A stretch of 10,901 nt of DNA from Chloroflexota bacterium (GTDB lineage Bacteria > Chloroflexota > Dehalococcoidia > SZUA-161): positions 1 through 10,901 of the forward strand of contig QIGA01000109.1 of assembly GCA_003229915.1 (NCBI GenBank), read 5' to 3'. Below, in pieces: positions 7,118-10,901 of this stretch. Position numbers and translations under genes: made by a program. A model generated the notes under the pieces. The model was not told the origin of the DNA and ran no database searches. It saw only the letters and a list, made by a program, of their open reading frames with translations. Numbering within the stretch: position 1 is the first letter of the stretch; each line of letters starts with the position of its first letter.

Positions 7118-8275
7118 GTGTTCGATATTGAGCGAGAGATAAGCGACACCAAGATACGCCTCTGCCTCGACTGCGGCAAGTGCACGGTGGTGTGTCCCAT
7201 CGCCCAGCACGATTCGGAGTTCAACCCCCGGCTAATAGTCCAGAGAAGGTTGACGCAAAACAGCTCCAATCCGCAGGACGAGACAATCTGGGAATGCCTC
7301 AGTTGCTACATGTGCGTGGAGCGCTGCAACTACCGCGTGAAGTTCCCTGAGTTCATTCACGGTCTGAGAGCGGAGGCCCTGGCGGAAGGGGCTCAATTGC
7401 AGTGTACCCGCGGAGGGGCGCTCCAGGCGCTCCAGCACCTGATGGCCCGCGAAGAGCTACAGCAGGACCGCCTGAACTGGCTGCCACAGGACATTGAGTT
7501 GACCGAACAGTACGACACGATATTCTTCGTAGGCTGTGCTCCCTATTTCGATATCGTATTCAGCGATCTGGAGGTGAACACCCTGAAAGGAGTGGAAGGA
7601 GCGCTCAGGCTGCTGAATCGCGTCCAAGTACCCTTCAACATCCTTGCCAATGAGCGCTGCTGCGGCAGAGACCTGCTCCTCCAGGGAGACAGAGAAGGGT
7701 TCCTGGCTCTAGCACGAGTCAACATGGAGGAGTTTGAGCGTCGCGGCGTGAAGAAGATCATCACCAACTGTCCTGAATGTCACTATACGTTTAAGGCTGA
7801 CTACGCCAAGCTGCCGGGAGGCACAGCAATTGAGGTGGCGCATCTGACAGAGGTCATCGCCCCGTTGCTGCAAAGCGGCGAACTCAGTCTGGGCGAGCTC
7901 GAAAAAAGGGCTACGTATCACGATCCGTGCACCCTGGGTAGATGCTCCAGGATATTCGATGAGCCACGCCATATCCTGGCCGCAGTAGCGGGCCTGGACG
8001 TGGTGGAGATGGAGCAGAGCAGGGAGAAAGCGCTCTGCTGTGGAGCAAGTCCCTGGGTTTACTGCGGTGCGGTGAACCGAGAGGTACAGGAACAGCGCCT
8101 CGCCCAGGCGGAGGCAGTCGGGGCAGATATTCTGGTGACGTCATGCCCTAAGTGTCAGATACATCTGAGATGCTGCCAGAAAAGCGGCGATGGCACAGTT
8201 CCCCGGGTTGAAATCCAGGATCTGGCATATTTGGCAGCCCGGTCCTTAGACTCAGGAGGTGAGGCAATTGATTGA
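7118..8275 (+). CDS. HdrC-HdrB fusion (HdrD-like) iron-sulfur protein with two CCG domains
   Basis: Protein of 385 residues joining an HdrC-like ferredoxin to an HdrB-like catalytic part, the order found in HdrD. The N-terminus has C16-C26 (CLDCGKCTVVCP) and C60-C70 (CLSCYMCVERC), giving two [4Fe-4S] clusters. The C-terminal part has two complete CCG motifs: C140, C181-C182, C218 and C221; and C271, C307-C308, C343 and C346. In HdrB such motifs bind the paired non-cubane [4Fe-4S] clusters that reduce heterodisulfide; here the physiological acceptor is unknown because a bacterium of this kind is not expected to use CoM-S-S-CoB. The only possible start is GTG 7118: the frame has a stop at 7094-7096. 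The putative Shine-Dalgarno (GAAGGG, 7099-7104) is 13 bases away, rather far. It overlaps the following HdrA start by 8 bases. Confidence 0.88.
   Translation: MFDIEREISDTKIRLCLDCGKCTVVCPIAQHDSEFNPRLIVQRRLTQNSSNPQDETIWECLSCYMCVERCNYRVKFPEFIHGLRAEALAEGAQLQCTRGGALQALQHLMAREELQQDRLNWLPQDIELTEQYDTIFFVGCAPYFDIVFSDLEVNTLKGVEGALRLLNRVQVPFNILANERCCGRDLLLQGDREGFLALARVNMEEFERRGVKKIITNCPECHYTFKADYAKLPGGTAIEVAHLTEVIAPLLQSGELSLGELEKRATYHDPCTLGRCSRIFDEPRHILAAVAGLDVVEMEQSREKALCCGASPWVYCGAVNREVQEQRLAQAEAVGADILVTSCPKCQIHLRCCQKSGDGTVPRVEIQDLAYLAARSLDSGGEAID
8254..8259 (+). promoter_or_regulatory. Ribosome binding site that fixes the hdrA start at TTG 8268
   Basis: A full AGGAGG lies at 8254-8259, 8 bases before TTG 8268. 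The in-frame GTG at 8259 overlaps this motif and so cannot use it. The site lies inside the end of the HdrBC-like gene, consistent with coupled translation. Confidence 0.75.
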
Positions 8276-10730
8276 AGAGGAACTCAGAATAGGCGTATTT
8301 GTTTGCGATTGCGGACTCAATATAGCGGGAACAGTTGACACCGAAGAGGTGCGGCGCTTTTCAGAAACACTTCCCAACGTTGTAGTCTCCATGAGAAACA
8401 GGTACACCTGCGCAGACCCCGGGCAGGACGAGATCAGGAAGCACATCCAGGAACACCGCCTGAACCGCGTGGTTGTGGCAGCCTGCAGTCCGCGACTCCA
8501 TGAACCGACGTTTCGCCAGTGCGTTGTTGAGGCTGGACTCAATCCCTACTTAATGGAGATGGCTAACATCCGAGAGCACTGCAGTTGGGTACACGGCGAC
8601 AACCAGGAGATGGCAACGCGCAAGGCCATGGATGCGGTGAAGATGGCGGTGGCCAGGGCTCGCTACCTGTTTCCCGGCCACGAGGCCAGGACTCCGGTGA
8701 CGAATGCAGCCCTGGTTATCGGAGGCGGTGTCGCAGGAATTCAGGCTGCTCTGGACCTGGCCGATGCCGGTCACCCAGTATACTTGGTTGAGAAGGAACC
8801 AACCATCGGTGGGATGATGGCGCAACTCGACAAAACCTTTCCCACGATGGACTGCTCCATCTGAATACTCGGCCCCAAGATGACGGATGTCGGTCGACAT
8901 CCCAAGATCAAGCTGATGACCCTGAGTGAAGTCGAGAAGGTATCAGGGTACATTGGCAACTTCAAAGTCAGGGTGCGCCAGAAAGCCCGTTTTGTTGACG
9001 CAAAAGCGTGTATCGCCTGCGACAAATGCGCCGAGGTGTGCCCGGTGGTAGTACCGGATGAGTTCCAGCAGGGCTTTTCCTCGCGCAAGGCAGTATACAT
9101 CCCCCATCCCCAGGCTGTGCCGTCTGCCTACCTCCTTGACATGGCTCAGTGCCTTGGTAACAACCCCATAGGCTGCGCCAAGTGCGTGGAAGCCTGCGAG
9201 AAGAAGTGCATAGACCTGAACATGCAGGACGAGATAGTTGAGTTGGATGTGGGCGCTATAATCGTGGCCACTGGCATGAGAGTATACGATCCAACCCCAC
9301 TGGATGAGTACGGCTATACACGCTTTCAGAACGTCGTCACCAGTATAGAGTTCGAAAGACTGCTATGTGGCAGCGGCCCTACGAACGGCCACCTGGTTCG
9401 CCCCGCTGACCAGCAGGTCCCCAAGCGCATCGGCTTCCTCCAGTGCATCGGCTCGCGCACGGAGAACCGCGGCAATCCCTATTGCTCAAACATTTGTTGT
9501 ATGAACACAGTGAAGGACAGTCTGCTCATCAAAGAGCACCACCCCGACACTGAGATATACGTGTTCTACATAGACATCCGCGCCTTCGGCAAAGGCTTCG
9601 AAGACCTGTTCCGACGCTCTAAGGAGGAAGGTGTTCACTACATCCGCGGTCTACCCGGCGAGATCATTGAAGACTCTGCCACCGGAAACCTCCGTGTCAG
9701 AGTAGAGAACACCACTGCAGCACGTGTGGAGGAGTACGAGCTGGATATGGTGGTACTGTCATCGGGACTCGAACCCACGGATGACCTGAAGAAGCTTGCC
9801 AGCATTCTCAATCTCTCCCGGACCAGCGATGGTTTTGTAATGGAGTCTCATCCCAAGCTGAAGCCGGTAGACGCGCCTACACCGGGCATCTTCTTCGCCG
9901 GCTGCGTGGAGGCGCCGAAAGACGTGAAGGACAGCGTAACCCAGGCAGGAGCGGCAGCCGCCAGGAGCGCCATCCTGCTGAACGCAGGCACCATCACAAG
10001 CGAGGCCATCAAAGCCGTGGTAGACCTGGACAAATGTACATCCTGTGGTGTCTGCGCCAAGGTCTGCCCCTACAAAGCAATAAACGTGGACGTGAAGGCC
10101 AAAACGGGAGCGCATGTGGTGGCGGCGGCCTGTGCCGGTTGCGGCACCTGCGCTGCGGAGTGCAAGTTCGACGCCATAACCATGCAGCACTTCACCGATG
10201 AGCAAATCCTGGCGCAGATAGACGCCGCTCTGGAGAAGGAATCCGAAGAGAAGACGATAGCCTTCCTCTGCAACTGGTGCAGCTACGGGGGAGGCGACCT
10301 GGCGGGGACGTCGAGGTTAAAGTATCCTCCCAACAACCGTTTCATTCGCACCATGTGCAGCGGACGGGTGGATGAGAAATTCATCCTGCATGCCTTCGAG
10401 AAGGGCGCACCTATTGTGCTGCTTTCCGGTTGTCACATTGGCGACTGCCACTACATCGACGCCAACCACTGGACCAAGCGCCGCGCGGAGAAGCTCTGGG
10501 CTCGCCTGGAGAAGCTGGGGGTACGACCGGAGCGCCTGCAACTGGAGTGGATCAGCTCTGCCGAGGGCGCGAGGTTCGCCCAGATCATGCGCGACCTGGA
10601 GGGGATGCGCCAAAAGGTTACCCCTGAGGAGATAGAGCACACCAGGAAGGTGCTCGCCGAGCAGAGGCTATCGAAGAAGAAGGCAAAGGAGCGGGAAGAG
10701 GCTCCAGAGCCGCAAGCCGAGCCAGCATAG
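8268..10730 (+). CDS. hdrA: HdrA-MvhD fusion, electron-bifurcating flavoprotein, selenocysteine at UGA 8862-8864
   Basis: FAD-containing core subunit of a heterodisulfide-reductase-like complex, 820 residues when the in-frame UGA is read as selenocysteine (residue 199). Reading frame, similarity and domain order continue unbroken across the UGA. Order: HdrA N-terminal domain (CDCG at 13-16, NIREHCSWVH); FAD Rossmann motif GGGVAG (152-157); C196-S-I-Sec199 followed by ILGPKM, where other HdrA proteins carry Cys or Sec; inserted ferredoxin with C248-C258 and C295-C314; C393 and C406/C410/C411; FAD-closing GIFFAGC from 540; C-terminal 2[4Fe-4S] ferredoxin (C590-C600, C622-C632); and a fused MvhD domain with CNWC (668-671), C697, and C722/C727, ending in a charged tail rich in Lys, Glu and Pro. 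TTG 8268 is preferred to GTG 8259 because of the AGGAGG. A stop-reading annotation would split it at 8864 and restart at ATG 8880. It should bifurcate or merge electrons between ferredoxin, an MvhD-side donor and HdrBC. Confidence 0.9.
8862..8864 (+). other. In-frame UGA predicted to encode selenocysteine (Sec199 of HdrA)
   Basis: The codon follows ATC of the CSI segment and precedes ATA-CTC-GGC, giving CSI-Sec-ILGPKM. HdrA homologues have Cys here, and Sec-containing HdrA is known in some methanogens and bacteria. UGA also works as an ordinary stop in this window (korD, korA, the large fusion gene and the HdrBC-like gene), so general reassignment of UGA is unlikely. Confidence 0.88.
8885..8902 (+). 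promoter_or_regulatory. Bacterial SECIS-like hairpin for the hdrA UGA
   Basis: A perfect 7-bp stem, GGATGTC (8885-8891) with GACATCC (8896-8902), closes a GGUC tetraloop (8892-8895). The loop begins with G, and 27 bases separate it from the UGA; bacterial SECIS elements read by SelB typically have a G at the start of the apical loop about 16-37 bases downstream of the UGA. The hairpin lies in codons for the conserved DVGRHP segment, so codon choice rather than protein sequence makes the stem perfect. Confidence 0.8.
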
Positions 10731-10745
10731 CGCCGCGAGACCATA

Positions 10746-10768
10746 GGCGCGGGTTTGAAACCCGCGCC
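10746..10768. repeat. Strong GC-rich inverted repeat after hdrA, possible terminator
   Basis: GGCGCGGGTTT (10746-10756) pairs perfectly with AAACCCGCGCC (10758-10768) around a single G, giving up to 11 bp or a 9-bp stem with a TTGAA loop. It begins 16 bases after the hdrA stop and could end the operon transcript, but no T-run follows on the + strand, so it is not a textbook intrinsic terminator. It may instead be a dispersed intergenic palindrome. Confidence 0.6.
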
Positions 10769-10859
10769 TCCATCACCCGCCCCACCCCCAAAAATAGCGA
10801 TCAGAACACGAGTCAGTTGCTACATCTCAGTCTAAGGGTGGTGGGAGCGCGGGGTGTAG

Positions 10860-10879
10860 GGGCGTTCCATGGAACGCCC
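10860..10879. repeat. Perfect 20-bp palindrome in the downstream intergenic region
   Basis: GGGCGTTCCA (10860-10869) is followed directly by its exact reverse complement (10870-10879). The AACGCCC half recurs at 10881-10887. It could be a dispersed repeat or a stem with a small loop. The sequence between the two palindromes (10769-10859) shows no gene or RNA that I can recognise; no open frame of note reaches the window end. Confidence 0.5.
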
Positions 10880-10901
10880 TAACGCCCGTGAGATTGCTTC
10901 G

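Noticed and set aside
7093..7129. TTGACA at 7093-7098 as a -35 box for an internal promoter before the HdrBC-like gene
   Set aside because: No acceptable -10 box is found at 16-18 bases; the closest AT-rich hexamer (GATATT, 7124) is 25 bases away and inside the coding region.
7070..7132. 20-codon ATG frame before the HdrBC-like gene as a leader peptide
   Set aside because: No ribosome binding site, no regulatory structure or codon pattern supports it.
8259..8864. Reading the first part of hdrA as a truncated gene or pseudogene
   Set aside because: The frame and HdrA similarity continue directly after the UGA, the UGA sits at the known Cys/Sec site, and a SECIS-like hairpin follows.

Overview
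The window is a 10.9-kb stretch of an anaerobic bacterium's genome, all coding on the + strand and almost gap-free from about 200 to 10730. It carries a four-subunit 2-oxoacid:ferredoxin oxidoreductase of the Kor (2-oxoglutarate) type, followed by a heterodisulfide-reductase-like (Hdr) electron-transfer module rich in flavin and iron-sulfur sites. A bacterial rather than archaeal host is indicated by Shine-Dalgarno-led, partly overlapping genes with GTG/TTG starts, and by a selenocysteine insertion hairpin placed inside the coding region just after a UGA codon; archaeal SECIS elements lie outside the coding region. GC-rich perfect palindromes follow the last gene. Chloroflexota (Dehalococcoidia-like) or a sulfate-reducer-like lineage would fit, but I cannot fix the phylum from the sequence alone.

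Layout: 1-199, upstream region with a weak promoter candidate; 200-466 korD (2[4Fe-4S] ferredoxin subunit); 478-1629 korA; 1626-2474 korB; 2531-3094 korC; 3087-6632, a very large HdrA-like flavoprotein containing an inserted GltD/NADPH-oxidoreductase module (HdrL-like); 6629-7042, a stand-alone MvhD/FlpD-like protein; 7118-8275, an HdrC-HdrB fusion (HdrD-like) with two intact CCG motifs; 8268-10730, HdrA fused to a C-terminal MvhD domain, interrupted at 8862-8864 by an in-frame UGA that reads as selenocysteine; 10731-10901, non-coding sequence with two palindromes.

How it may work (inference): Kor oxidises 2-oxoglutarate, or another 2-oxoacid, to the acyl-CoA and reduces ferredoxin. The HdrA/HdrBC/MvhD set is the core of a flavin-based electron-bifurcating or confurcating complex. 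The large protein adds a second flavin and a probable NADP(H) site. Co-transcription suggests that ferredoxin from 2-oxoacid oxidation is exchanged with NAD(P)H and an unknown disulfide-type or other acceptor. No hydrogenase or formate dehydrogenase gene lies in the window.

The most notable items are the HdrA selenocysteine codon with its 7-bp SECIS-like hairpin, the nested and internally duplicated architecture of the 1181-residue protein (whose HdrA-like part has lost the matching Cys/Sec pair), and two MvhD domains in one operon, one with a substituted cluster-ligand position.
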